Source of the DNA: JABWAJ01 sp038323375
Lineage (GTDB): Bacteria; Bacteroidota; Bacteroidia; Chitinophagales; Saprospiraceae
Reading direction: 5' to 3'
Length of the DNA stretch: 64,000 nt
Assembly: GCA_038323375.1 (NCBI GenBank)
Contig: JBBQGV010000001.1
Span: 85,753-149,752, forward strand
The notes beneath the pieces were generated by a model. It was not told where the DNA came from, made no database searches, and worked only from the letters and a program-made list of their open reading frames with translations. A program made the position numbers and the translations under genes. Within the stretch, counting starts at the first letter, position 1; the number at the start of each line of letters is the position of its first letter. Below are positions 16,754 to 27,200 of the stretch, one piece after another.

Positions 16754-17353
16754 TCACCGAAATTCCAATCGCCACCGCCGCTTCACCGCCAAAATTCGAA
16801 TCACCGTAATGAAACAAACCGTAATGACCATATTAAAAGAACGTTGTTCCAGACAGGATTCCAACAACAAGTACAAAATCCCGCCGGCAATACAAGCCGT
16901 TGCGTAGATCTCCTTCCGGAAAATAATCGGAATTTCATTGCACAAAATATCGCGCAACACCCCGCCGAATACCGCTGATACCGCGCCCATCAATACCGCA
17001 GCCATTGGACTAAGTCCTGCGTCCAAGGTTCTTTCCAATCCCAGGATCGTAAACAACCCGATGCCCATCGAATCAAACAAGAACATGGATTTTCGCATTT
17101 TTTGAAAACTGCCTTTGAAAATATGGCTCACCGGCACCGCCGCGACGACCAACACCAAGTACCAGGTATTGGTAAGCCAGACCACTGGTTGCTTCCCGAT
17201 TAGCAAATCGCGAAAGGTGCCGCCACCCACTGCCGTTGCCAGGGCGATGACAAAAGCGCCAAAGACATCCAGCTTTTTCTCCATTGCCGCTAAGGCTCCA
17301 CTCACAGCAAACAGAAAGGTTCCGGCAAAGCTGAAAAAATCAATCAGGTTCAT
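16754..17353 (-). CDS. TRIC-type cation channel / YicG (UPF0126) family membrane protein
   Basis: A 199-residue inner membrane protein with six to seven hydrophobic segments. Two inverted family repeats are visible: FAVSGALAA...ALATAVGGGTFRDLL in the first half and LGAVSAVFGGVLRDILCNEIP-like sequence in the second, each with the glycine-rich GG(G/V)xxRD(L/I)L hallmark. Prokaryotic members of this family form trimeric potassium-permeable channels. Monocistronic, on the opposite strand to both neighbours. Confidence 0.92.
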   Translation of the reverse strand: MNLIDFFSFAGTFLFAVSGALAAMEKKLDVFGAFVIALATAVGGGTFRDLLIGKQPVVWLTNTWYLVLVVAAVPVSHIFKGSFQKMRKSMFLFDSMGIGLFTILGLERTLDAGLSPMAAVLMGAVSAVFGGVLRDILCNEIPIIFRKEIYATACIAGGILYLLLESCLEQRSFNMVITVCFITVIRILAVKRRWRLEFR

Positions 17354-17427
17354 GTGGAAAATTTTGAAGGGGCAAATTAATGCCCGGTTGGAAGTTATGT
17401 AGTATTTTGGAACGAAAAAATGACTAA

Positions 17428-20127
17428 ATGACTATCCATTTCGGATTACAATGGGACGATGCGGTTTGTCCGTTGCCACAACAAGCAACGGGCGATGAGG
17501 CGTGGATCGGGCCTTCCGGGCTTTTGCACCTGCTGGAAGCGGCTTTCGGCATGGGTGGCCACTCTTCTGACAACGAATATTTGCGCATCGGGCAATACCG
17601 GCAGGCGCTTACGGAGCATCTTGAAGCGGCCGCCACTGCGTTTTTCAAGGCCTCCTTTGAAGCAGATCAGTTTGCAACTGCAATCGAATTGTTACAACGC
17701 CGCGACGAATTGCTCCAGTCCGGCTGGAATTTTGAAGCGCACCCCGGCATTCCGGAACGGTTGGCTTGCCTTGCCGCCATTGAGCAACGCATTCAGGAGC
17801 TTTCCGATTTCCTTCCCGGAATAGCAGACCGGTTTAAGGCTGTGCTGACCACGATCGGTAAACGCCGCCATGCGATTTCCAAAATAGTTTTGAACGAACC
17901 GTTCGATTTCCTGCCATTGGTTTACCGACGCTTGCTTGCTAAATTACAGGAAAACGGCGTCACCCTCGAATCCATCCAACCGGCTGTTGTTTCAGAAGAA
18001 GATACAGATCTTGCTGTTTTGCAACGCGCATTGGCCGGACAATCCATAGAAAGAAGTCCTGCCCGCGGCGACGGCAGCCTCCTCCTGCTTCGTGGCAAAC
18101 GCGACAGTGACCTGGCCGTTTTTACAGCCAAACTCCTGCGACAAAATACTGCTTTTTGGCCTGCCTGCCTGATTCCGGACAAAAGTCGCCTGCTGGAAGA
18201 CGCACTGATGCGCGAAGGGCAGCCAGCTATGGGCATCGTGTCGGCCTCCGCGGCGCGCCCGACTTTGCAGGTGCTGAAGTTAGTTACGGTTTTTCTGTGG
18301 AATCCGATAAACCCGTTCAAAGTGATGGAGTTTGTGTCTTTGGCTGTGAAACCTTTAGAAGAAGAATTGGCCAACGCCATTGCCGCCCTGATGGCCGAAA
18401 TGCCGGGGATGTTGAGCGATTCCTGGAACTACACCATCGGGCGCTATTTTGAAGAATTGGAAAACCGCGCACAGGCAGACAGTTCCATCCGCATTGGGGA
18501 AATCCGGCGCCAATACCGCTTCTGGTTTGAACGCCGCCGCTACGATGTCCACCAGACCGTGCCCATCGAAGAAGTGATCGAGCTGTTTGATTACCTACAT
18601 CTTTGGGCGCACCAGAGTTTTGATGCAGGCGGTAACCGCAATACGTCCTTTATTGTACTGGGAGAACAGGCCAAGCGCATCCGCGACCTGCTGCGTGCCT
18701 TGCCCGAAAAGCAACTGACACACCTCGAATTGGAACGGGTTGTGCGCACGGTGTACGAACCCGCGCCAGCCCGACTTGTGGAACAGGAACGCGACGCGCT
18801 GATCTATTGCCACCAATCGGCAGCTCTGGCGGAGCCTGTGGAACAACTCCTGTGGTGGAATTTTACGCAGCGCGAAGCTGTACATTTTTTCTCCCGCTGG
18901 TACCCGGTTGAGCGCGATTATTTGGCAACCAAAAACATTCACTTAGATACGCCGCAGGATGAAAACCGGCTGACGGTGTGGCAACGGCAGCGGCCTTTTT
19001 TGCTGGCGCAACGCCAACTCGTGCTGGCCATCCCCGAATCGAGCGAAGGGCAGGCGCTGATGGCCCACCCGCTGCTCGGCGATATTGAAGCGGCCTTTGG
19101 CAAATTGGATCCGTTGATTTTTGACACAGATACTTTTAAAGGCGGGCCATTGGCAAGTTTATTTGAATTGCCCCAGCGGCAGGCGGCCCGTTTGCGGCGG
19201 CTGGGGAAGCCGAAGCCGTTCCTGGAAATTGCCTCTGCGCACCGCTTGCAACGGCGCGATGAAGAAAATTTTTCCAGCTTAGAAACCCTTTTGTATTATC
19301 CCTACCAATGGGTGTTCCGGCACAAGATCAAACTCCGGAAATCTTCCATTCTCAGCATTGTCAAGCCAAATACCTTGATGGGCAACCTGGCGCACCGGCT
19401 TTTTGAACGCCTGTTGAAATTGGAAATTGAAGCGCTCAGCAAAAGCGAGCTGGAGCGGTGGGTGGAAAAAGAAATCGTCGGGCTGCTGGCCAAAGAAGGC
19501 GCCGTGTTGCTGCTATACGGCATGGAGCCAGAGCGCGCCGGATTTGTCCGCAAGCTCAAATACGCCTCGTGGAGTTTGGTGTCGCTCATCCGGGAAAATG
19601 GCTGGAAAGTATTAGCTACGGAAAAACCACTAGAAGCGGGTTTCTTAGGCATCCAGCTCAACGGCCGAGCCGATGTCGTCCTCGAAAAAGACGGACAGCT
19701 CGCGGTGATTGACCTGAAATGGCGCGGCGCCCGCTACCGGGAGCAGTCCATCCGCAACGAAGAAGACCTACAATTGGCGCTCTATGCCCACCTAATCACC
19801 AACGACGAAAACCGGGCGCATACGGCCTATTTCATCATCGAAAACGGCCGCATGATTGCCCGCAACAACGAGGGGTTCAAAAATGTGCCAGCCGTTGTGC
19901 CCGGCAGCGACCACGTAGAAGTGCATGAGCGCATGATGAAACTCATGGAAGCCACTTACGAATGGCGCATGGCTCAAATCGCTCAAGGCCGCATCGAAAT
20001 CCGCTGTACACAAACCCGCTTAGATTTAGAAGACGTGTACGGCGACACGCTGCTCGATCTATTGGAAATGAAGCAGGAGGATGCTATGTTTGATGATTAT
20101 CGGGTGTTGGTGAATTTGGTGGAGTAG
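17428..20127 (+). CDS. PD-(D/E)XK nuclease family protein, AddB/RecB-nuclease-like
   Basis: An 899-residue protein whose C-terminal third (about residues 615-800) is a RecB/AddB-type nuclease: an SSLETLLYYPYQWVFRHK segment, MGNLAHRLFERLL (family histidine and acidic residue near 655), GRADVVLE (Asp near 748) and VIDLKW (catalytic DxK near 763), then the QLALYAHL helix. The N-terminal 600 residues look like a degenerate AddB helicase-like region with no convincing Walker A. It would process DNA ends, normally as part of AddAB. No AddA lies in this window, so the partner is elsewhere or absent. Follows a divergent TRIC gene. Confidence 0.85.
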   Translation: MTIHFGLQWDDAVCPLPQQATGDEAWIGPSGLLHLLEAAFGMGGHSSDNEYLRIGQYRQALTEHLEAAATAFFKASFEADQFATAIELLQRRDELLQSGWNFEAHPGIPERLACLAAIEQRIQELSDFLPGIADRFKAVLTTIGKRRHAISKIVLNEPFDFLPLVYRRLLAKLQENGVTLESIQPAVVSEEDTDLAVLQRALAGQSIERSPARGDGSLLLLRGKRDSDLAVFTAKLLRQNTAFWPACLIPDKSRLLEDALMREGQPAMGIVSASAARPTLQVLKLVTVFLWNPINPFKVMEFVSLAVKPLEEELANAIAALMAEMPGMLSDSWNYTIGRYFEELENRAQADSSIRIGEIRRQYRFWFERRRYDVHQTVPIEEVIELFDYLHLWAHQSFDAGGNRNTSFIVLGEQAKRIRDLLRALPEKQLTHLELERVVRTVYEPAPARLVEQERDALIYCHQSAALAEPVEQLLWWNFTQREAVHFFSRWYPVERDYLATKNIHLDTPQDENRLTVWQRQRPFLLAQRQLVLAIPESSEGQALMAHPLLGDIEAAFGKLDPLIFDTDTFKGGPLASLFELPQRQAARLRRLGKPKPFLEIASAHRLQRRDEENFSSLETLLYYPYQWVFRHKIKLRKSSILSIVKPNTLMGNLAHRLFERLLKLEIEALSKSELERWVEKEIVGLLAKEGAVLLLYGMEPERAGFVRKLKYASWSLVSLIRENGWKVLATEKPLEAGFLGIQLNGRADVVLEKDGQLAVIDLKWRGARYREQSIRNEEDLQLALYAHLITNDENRAHTAYFIIENGRMIARNNEGFKNVPAVVPGSDHVEVHERMMKLMEATYEWRMAQIAQGRIEIRCTQTRLDLEDVYGDTLLDLLEMKQEDAMFDDYRVLVNLVE

Positions 20128-20159
20128 GGGAACGGAGAAGATGTTGCCATAAAAAATGA

Positions 20160-20348
20160 TCCGTATTACAAATTTTTCCGCCTGTTTTCAACTGTGCGGC
20201 TATTTCGCCGATTGTGGGGCATAGCCGCATCACGGAATCGAATGAAGAAGTAGGCAATGCCCGGTTGACAGGGGTGGCGCGACTGACTTCGGATTCTGGA
20301 AAACGTGTTTGGGTGCGTTTGGAAGATGGGGTTTTGTGCCAGAAATAA
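20160..20348 (+). other. Possible gene relic ahead of the WG-repeat gene
   Basis: An open frame of about 60 codons with protein-like composition (RLTGVARLTSDSGKRVWVRL near its end) runs to TAA at 20346. There is no ATG; the first usable start would be GTG at 20214. A nine-base inverted repeat TGCGGCTAT/ATAGCCGCA (20195-20229) lies within it. It may be the tail of a lost gene or chance. Confidence 0.3.
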
Positions 20349-20360
20349 AATTTAGTGTTC

Positions 20361-22447
20361 ATGAAATGCTGCCATTTTTTAATACTTTTTGTCCTTGCCG
20401 GCCAAGGAATGTTGGCGCAAACCCTCCTCTTGATTTGCCCACCCGCGCTGGCTATTTTTTGGTGAACAACGAGACAAACTCTTTTTCCCAAAAACCACAC
20501 CGCGCCGGGATGATTGATGCCAATGGGAAAATCATCATTGATACCATTTACAAATACATCACAGGCGGAAAAGACTATTTGGTGGTACATGGAAAAGACC
20601 GTGATGGGCTGATGGATTATACCGGAAAATGGATTTTTCCGCTTAATTATCGCAATATTTCTCCCGTTTTTGACGATTTTTTCATCGCCCAACCACTCGG
20701 CGGCATGGCGAACGTGGTCAATTTGAAAGGCGAAAAACAGTTCCCAAAAGACTTTTCCGAAATTGAAATACGCCCTTTTCGCTACGGCCATAAACCGTTT
20801 TTGCAGTTTCGCGACGGGCCATTGACGGGTCTCGCGGACTCTACTTTTCGGATTTATTTTACGGACACCCTGACTTCAATTGCCGAGCCGTACCAAACCA
20901 CTTTTACAAAAAAGGCGCATCATTTTCTGATTTTGGAAGGGCGCTCCAGCTATACCCACGACCGTTTTGGCATCCGCGACACGAGTGGAAAACGCATTTT
21001 GCCGGGCATTTTTAACCGGATTTCGCGCATGGAACATTTCGGAGATGATGCTTACCTCGTCAAAAAGGACAGTCTTTGGGGTGTTTTTGACACGGATGGC
21101 AAGGAGGTTTTTCCGGTGAATTTTCTGGAAATTACGGAGGGGCCACATCCCAAAAATGAGCGAATCCCTGCCATCTGGGCGCGGGCTGTGGGTGAATATC
21201 TGTACTCGGCCTACGATAAAAACGGTCAAAAACTGCCCGCTCCGCCCCGTTTTGACCCCTGGCAAAACAAGATTTTTCGCATTGAAAACCTGGACCGTGA
21301 AAAACCGCCTGTTTTGGTGTTTTTGGATGGCCGCCGGCGGGTAATTGATCCAGCTGAGGCGGAGAAACTTGCCCGGTTTTGGCATGTTCCCACACCCGAT
21401 GGCGGGTTTATATTAGAGGAATCGGGCGACCAAATCAAGGTGCTGGACGCTTTTTTGAAAAATATCGTCCCCGAAGGTTTCAGTGTCCCGAAAAAGACGT
21501 TCGAGCACGACCGAATGCAAGCGACGGGTTTGCTGACGGTTTATCAAACGCAAAGTTCCGGGGTCATCAACGCGAAAGGCGAGTGGGCGATGCCGCCCAA
21601 AACGGGGGCAAAATTCGTCCCACTTTCCCGATATATGGTGATGGAGGCGGATTTGAAATCTGATCCGTCCTCCCGAACCAAGCGGGAATCGTTCACCATC
21701 CACCGCATCAATCCAAAGCAAAAACCGCTTGAAGTAAACTTGATTGGGCAGCGGGGCTTCTCGGCGAACAACAATTTTACGATGCTTTTGGGCAATGCAT
21801 CGCCCGGCGGCGACCGTATTTTGGCTGCCTATTTTGACCATACGGGCGAACAACTCACCGAGTTCAACATCGTGAATGGCGTGGATTATCTCAAAAAAAG
21901 CAACCTCGTGACGGTTTTGGGCAAAAAAGGCCAGCGCACCAACCAAATTTTAGACGAAAAAGGCAAACTCATTGCCGATCTCGGCGACATCACCGCCCGC
22001 CCGGCCCCTGGCAATGAGTGGGCTGTCAAATATTACGTTGCCCAAAAAAGCGGCGGTGAAGACTACGGTCTGATTGATTCGACGGGAAAGCTGCGGTTGC
22101 CATTTGTGTTCAAAGATTTAAAAATCGTTGCACCCGGAACATTGCTTTCGTGTCAAAACATTTCCGGCGGCACGGACTTGATGAACATGCGTGGCGAAGT
22201 GCTTTTTTCAACTCCGAAGAAGGTTTCTTTTCTTAGCCGCGAGGCCAAAACCGGCTATCTACTGGCCAGTACGGACGAAGAAACGGTGGTCGTTTCGCCC
22301 GATAGTAAATTGGCAAGAGTGCTACCGTACAAATGTAAAAACCTCTCACAATCGGATGATTTTCAAAATTTTGCGCAATTTTTGGACAAGGCTTTGTATA
22401 AATCGTTCTGGGTAAATGTGGAGTCTGGCCTGGAATTTCGGGAGTGA
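20361..22447 (+). CDS. Secreted WG-repeat-like protein with an N-terminal frameshift
   Basis: About 700 residues of WG-repeat-like units (GMIDANGKIIIDTIYKYI, GLMDYTGKWIFPLNY, GVFDTDGKEVFPVNF, GLIDSTGKLRLPFVF and others), a Bacteroidota surface or periplasmic fold of unknown role. The main frame (open from 20309) has no signal peptide. A good one, MKCCHFLILFVLAGQGMLAQ, starts at ATG 20361 in another frame and stops at 20463; joining the two needs one extra base (or loss of two) near 20418-20430. Either the gene is frameshifted or the sequence has an error there. The C-terminus has no T9SS domain. A further fragment of similar protein follows. Confidence 0.7.
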
Positions 22448-22552
22448 TTGCTTTGGCCGTCGACCGAGATTTGTGTCTGTCACCATCTTACTGGACATTT
22501 TTAATACTCAGGTGAAACGAGACGAGGACGCCCCGGCTGTGTTAGGCGGTAA

Positions 22553-22969
22553 CTTCAAGTTACCCCTAAAATTAACCAACAGTTGACCGAGTTCCTTTTT
22601 GAAGCCATCATCAGCCGCAACGATGTGCCGGGTCTATTTTTTGGGCAGATTGGCCCGCAAAAATTCCGTTTGCTCAACGGCAAGGGTGAATTCCTCAGTC
22701 CGGAGGTTTTTGAATCCATCGGCACCTCACCGAAGGCTTTCACGGCTACCGTTGGCTGGAAGAACGCGTTTTTTCGGCTGGATGGCAAACAGGTTACGGG
22801 GTTCAAATACGGAGGTGGAATGGGCTTTGATTCCCTGATCAACCGGGATCGAATGACCGGAAACTACCGATTGCCGCAGGGCAGGACTTGGATTGGTCGA
22901 GTATATTCCAACGGGCGAAACCTTTACATTGACAGCGAGGGGAATGAGTTTGATCCGTTGCGGAACTGA
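22553..22969 (+). pseudogene. C-terminal fragment of a second WG-repeat-like protein
   Basis: An open frame after TAA 22550, with first usual start TTG 22583, encodes about 130 residues resembling the repeat units of the gene upstream (FRLLNGKGEFLSPEVF, NAFFRLDGKQVTGFKYGGG, NLYIDSEGNEFDPL). It lacks a signal peptide and most of the expected length. It is best read as the 3' remnant of a duplicated neighbour. Confidence 0.55.
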
Positions 22970-23396
22970 TTTTCTGTTCCAGTACACCAACTTCGCGCTC
23001 GCAGTTGTTACAAAACCAATATCGTTCCAAATATCATCGAGCAGCAATACATCAAGCATACCGAATACACCTCAAGGGGTTTCCATTTGTGAGGCAGGAG
23101 GTAAGCAACCGGTGAACCCCCATCATTCTTTATAGCCTGCACATTATTCGACAGAAGCTATTATCCAATCATCAAAATCCGGTAGAGGCTCGCATTGTAA
23201 GCTTGGCGGAACACTACCTGCTACCCGTTGTGGCTGTTAAGCCTTCCGCTTCCATAAAAATCTCAATAAATTCTTCTGCTATGCTTGCTTTTATCACCCG
23301 ACTCCAGTATTTTACAGCTCATCCGCGAAATCCAGGGACACAAGTTATCAAAACAGGAAAGGAGCTAACTTTTAATTCCCTAAAGCCTGATGGGAG
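22970..23396. other. Spacer without recognisable gene
   Basis: About 430 bases with stops in all frames and no convincing coding sequence, repeat or RNA. It separates the WG-repeat fragments from the AT-richer nucleotidyltransferase pair and may be degraded coding sequence. Confidence 0.5.
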
Positions 23397-23480
23397 TGAC
23401 AAGAAGCAATCATAATCATATGGAACCAAAATTTAAGTTTTGATATAAGGGGAAACCTCAAGCCTTATGATATCATCGAA

Positions 23481-23924
23481 TTGAGCCTGCCTGAATTTGC
23501 CGAGTATTTTGTAACCTCGTTTAATCCAGATACAACAAGAAAAGACCTTTTCGATAATTACCAGAACTATCTTGCAGATCTGAATGAAATTTTAAGCTAT
23601 AGATTTTTTCAGTGGATTGATGGTAGTTTCATTACGACGAAAAGGAACCCAAAGGATATTGATCTAGTGAGTTTTGTTGATCATCAGGATTATGAAAAAT
23701 CAAAAAAGATATTGGAAAATAGGTTTTCTCCTCAAAATGTCAGAGAAACTTACAAAGTTGACGCTTACATTGCACCGAGATATCCTGAAGATCATCGAAA
23801 ATATGCAATCTACCATTCAGATTCGTTATATTGGAGAAACCTTTTCGGAAAAACGAGGGTTAACCGGGCTAAACGGCAGTTTGAAAAAGGTATTGTTCAA
23901 CTAAATTTTGAGCAAAATGGATGA
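23481..23924 (+). CDS. Minimal nucleotidyltransferase-like protein (Pol-beta superfamily)
   Basis: A roughly 147-residue protein with a GSFITTKRNPKDIDLVSF motif matching the GS-x9-13-DxD active site of Pol-beta-type nucleotidyltransferases; KVDAY later may supply the third acidic residue. The listed TTG at 23481 gives this length. However the frame continues upstream in family-like sequence (NLSFDIRGNLKPYDIIELSLPEF) to 23400 with no ATG, GTG or TTG; only ATA and ATC codons lie where a start is expected (23409-23420). Its last codons overlap the next gene. Such pairs resemble MNT-type toxin-antitoxin or defence modules; this is inference. Confidence 0.65.
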   Translation: MSLPEFAEYFVTSFNPDTTRKDLFDNYQNYLADLNEILSYRFFQWIDGSFITTKRNPKDIDLVSFVDHQDYEKSKKILENRFSPQNVRETYKVDAYIAPRYPEDHRKYAIYHSDSLYWRNLFGKTRVNRAKRQFEKGIVQLNFEQNG

Positions 23925-24138
23925 ACCAAAATTGATAGATAAGGAGATGGCGAGAGTACTTGACCTGTTAGAACAGATCAAAGCCTTGAATAAAATGATT
24001 GATATGCATAAAAATCAATCGAAGGATGAATTTATGGCCCATCAATATGAAGATATGAAGCATCGCTTTTTGGAAGAACTCAAAACGATATTACAGGAAT
24101 ACGAGATTGAAGTACAGATCCAGGAAAACGCAGCTTAA
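23917..24138 (+). CDS. Small helical partner of the nucleotidyltransferase-like gene
   Basis: A 73-residue charged, probably coiled-coil protein (KEMARVLDLLEQIKALNKMIDMHKNQ and related heptads), with no known catalytic motif. Its ATG at 23917 overlaps the upstream stop (ATGGATGA), so translation is coupled. The AT-rich composition of both genes differs from neighbours and suggests acquisition as a unit. It could be an antitoxin, substrate or complex partner. Function not recognised. Confidence 0.6.
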   Translation: MDEPKLIDKEMARVLDLLEQIKALNKMIDMHKNQSKDEFMAHQYEDMKHRFLEELKTILQEYEIEVQIQENAA

Positions 24139-24208
24139 TAGTCATAAAAAATGAAAATAGAAAGGCAGGACAGTTCACTGGACGGTTTGTTTTCCTTACT
24201 TTAAGCCC

Positions 24209-27200
24209 CTACTTCCCCACCACCTTCCCCAAATACCGCCTCCCCACCCCATCAACCACCACAACAATCAACAGTCCCCCGGCCGATTGCCCGCGCTGAT
24301 AGGTCACCTGATCTTCCCAAACCGGGCCGGATGCCCACAAGGGTTGACCGAGGATATTCAGAACGGTTACCTGGCAGGGTTTTGGCAACTGCTCAAGGGG
24401 GATCCAAAAACGGTTTTCAAATGGATTTGGATACAAAAGCAACGGTTCTGTATTTTTTTTCGATAGGTGGGTTAAGACATTGCTCGAACCGGGTGTAGGG
24501 GATAAAAACGCCGTTTCGGGGCCGCCATCGGGGTACCTGCCCCAGGCCACGTCTTCGTCCTGCGAACCGAAGGTGAGACTTTCCATCAACTCGTACCCGT
24601 CGGATACGCGTTGGAAAATGCCCAACGCTTCGCCCGAAGCCCCAAGTTTGAACTCAGCGTGCAGGAGTCCTTGTCCGCTTTGCTCGTCAGCCCAAAGCAG
24701 CAGGTAGCCGCCCGGTGGAAGGGTCGTTTGTTCGGGGGTATGCAGGGGAACCTGCCATTTATTGGGCAAAGCGAAGTTATCCGTAAAATACAAACCGCCA
24801 ATGTTGAGGGAATCGGCTGTGGCATTGTACAACTCAAACCAATCATCGTACTCCCCGTATTCATCGGCTAAGGTTTCGGAGTTGGATGCCATCAACTCGT
24901 TGAGGTACAAGCCCGAACGATCAGGTCGCAGGCTGTTGACTGCACCCGGCGTGCCCAATAAAACATAACTTTCCCGCCAGTCGGGCACTTGATTGCCCTC
25001 TTTTAGCTGGTCTAATTCCACCGTTGCGCCAAGCCCGTCTGCCAATGGCGGCCAAGGTCGGAAATCGGCATAGCGCATGCTGTGAACCAAATTTCCGCCA
25101 GAATCGTACAGGGCAACTTTTCCGGCCTTATTGCTCATTTCAAAATGCAGGTTTCCAATGTAGTTGGCCACATTTGGATGTTGGGTTTTAAACAATATCG
25201 TGTCTTCGCAAATGACGAGATAGCCTCCCGCTGCTACGAGGGTATTAAACGGAAGGACAAACTCATGGCTGCCGTGTGCAATCGTCCAGTAACTCAGGTC
25301 AACTGCTTCGCTACTGCGGTTGTGCAACTCTACCCAGTCGCCGGTGAAACGGTTGGCAGGCGGGTGGTAACTCAGCTCATTAACGTGTACCGTCAGCCCA
25401 TAAAGTCCGTTGTGGGTATAGTAGGCCCCCATGTCGGCGCGACTGCCATCGGGATCGTTGGGTGAAGACGGGTCGCCAGAATTGATACCCGGCGAAGTGG
25501 GTTGTAACTCAAAATTGCCGGTTGTGGGATGCACTAATTGCGGATCGGTGTTAAGGTTACCGACGCCGGCAAGTGCTTCGCGGTCAGAAAGGGAATAAGT
25601 CACCTGTACGAAGGATTTTTCATCCACCAAAACCGAAGCCGTAAGAGAGGCGGTCATAATGGTGTTTTTGATATAAGCCGTACCGCCGCCCCGCAGGGTG
25701 CTTTTTTCATAACAAGCCACCGCAAAATTGTTCCCAAAAAACGTGTTTTGATCTAAGTAAGCCGTTGCAAGGCTGTCCTTGACCGCCACCCCTATGTCGC
25801 AGTCGTAGATCACATTGCGCAGGATCAAGGCATTGGACTGCGAACCAATCGAAATGCCTTTGTCGGTGCAATCGTGAATGCGGTTGTACTCAATGCGGTT
25901 GTTGATGGCATAAATACCGAGGTCAATGCCATCGCAATTGCTGCCAAAAAAGCCATAGATGTGGTTGTGACGAATCAGCCCGTCGCTGATGCTTTTCAGG
26001 TCTATGGCATCGGTATCGGGCGCGCGGTTGCCCTGAAAAGTGCAGTATTCCACTACCGGCGCGGTCATCTCGAAGAGGCTGATGAAACCGTTGCAGGCGT
26101 TGAAGGTATGGAAAGTGGAATAGCCGATATAGGCGCTGCTGCCCTTTGCGTAAAGCGGCTGTCCGCCTCCCGAAATCGTGGTGTGTTCTATGCGAACCGG
26201 GCTGTCGTAAGCCGAAAGGGTGGCGAAATAAAGTTCGCGATCGGTGCCGGTACTGCCCCCTGTAATGTTGGCATGGCGGATAAAAATGGTATCGCTTGCT
26301 TGCATGGCGATGATGGCACCCCAACGGCCTGTCGGATTGAAGAATGGCTTTCGGGCAGCCGGTTCGGGGTCTGGGCGAACTACAATTTTCTGCGCGGGGG
26401 TGCCTTCTAAACGCAGTCCTCCTTCCACCGTTATGGATACCTGATCGGTCATTCTGATCTCCACACCTGCCTCCACCGTGAGGCGTGCGCCTGGTTTGAC
26501 CACAATGTCGCGAAGCCCATACCAGGGGGAAAGTGCGGCGCTCAACGTAGTGTCTGTTTCAATCAGCGGAGGAATGATGCTGATGCCGACCGGCTCAAAT
26601 ACCGCAATAAAAGCCGTGTCTCCCATTGGCATCAAGGTCGTTTCCCGGGAGACGCTGTTCAGTCCCAGCCATTCCACGAAGCGGTGTCCTGGTTCGGGAA
26701 TAGCCATCAGTGAAATGGCCGCATTTTTAAAAAAATGCCCTTGCATCAGCGTATCTGCAAACAAGACGCCGCAGAGTTGCACTTTTCCGTTGCCGGCGAT
26801 GCGCATGGTTATCAGCGCGCTGTCTGGACGGTTCAGTTCGGCAGTTAAGTGTTGGCGGAGGTAGTGCGGGCGGTTTTGCAAAAAAGTTTTGATAAAATTG
26901 ACGTTGCCCTGCCACACGGCCATCGAAATTGGCGAATTCCATCGGGCAATATGACGTGGCATCTGCAATTCCAGGAGGGCTTTCAGGCTGTCTACCACCG
27001 GCAGCGTCTCCGATGGTTGATAAATGGTGTTCAGGTAAGCGGCAAAGCGCTGCATGAACTCATCCCGGAAAGCATCATTTTTAAGCAGGTTGTTGAGTAA
27101 AAAAGTAGACCATTCAGGCAGGTCGCCGGTGTGCCCTGCAAGTTTGCCGAGGGTGTTGTCCTGGTAATTGTCTCCGCTCAATTGCCCGAAAGCGTGTTCC

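Noticed and set aside
20084..20791. 235-codon minus-strand frame opposite the nuclease end and WG-repeat gene
   Set aside because: It is antisense to two plus-strand coding regions and has no recognisable domain.
22970..23396. Transposase or integrase remnant in the spacer
   Set aside because: No frame on either strand shows recognisable transposase or recombinase motifs.
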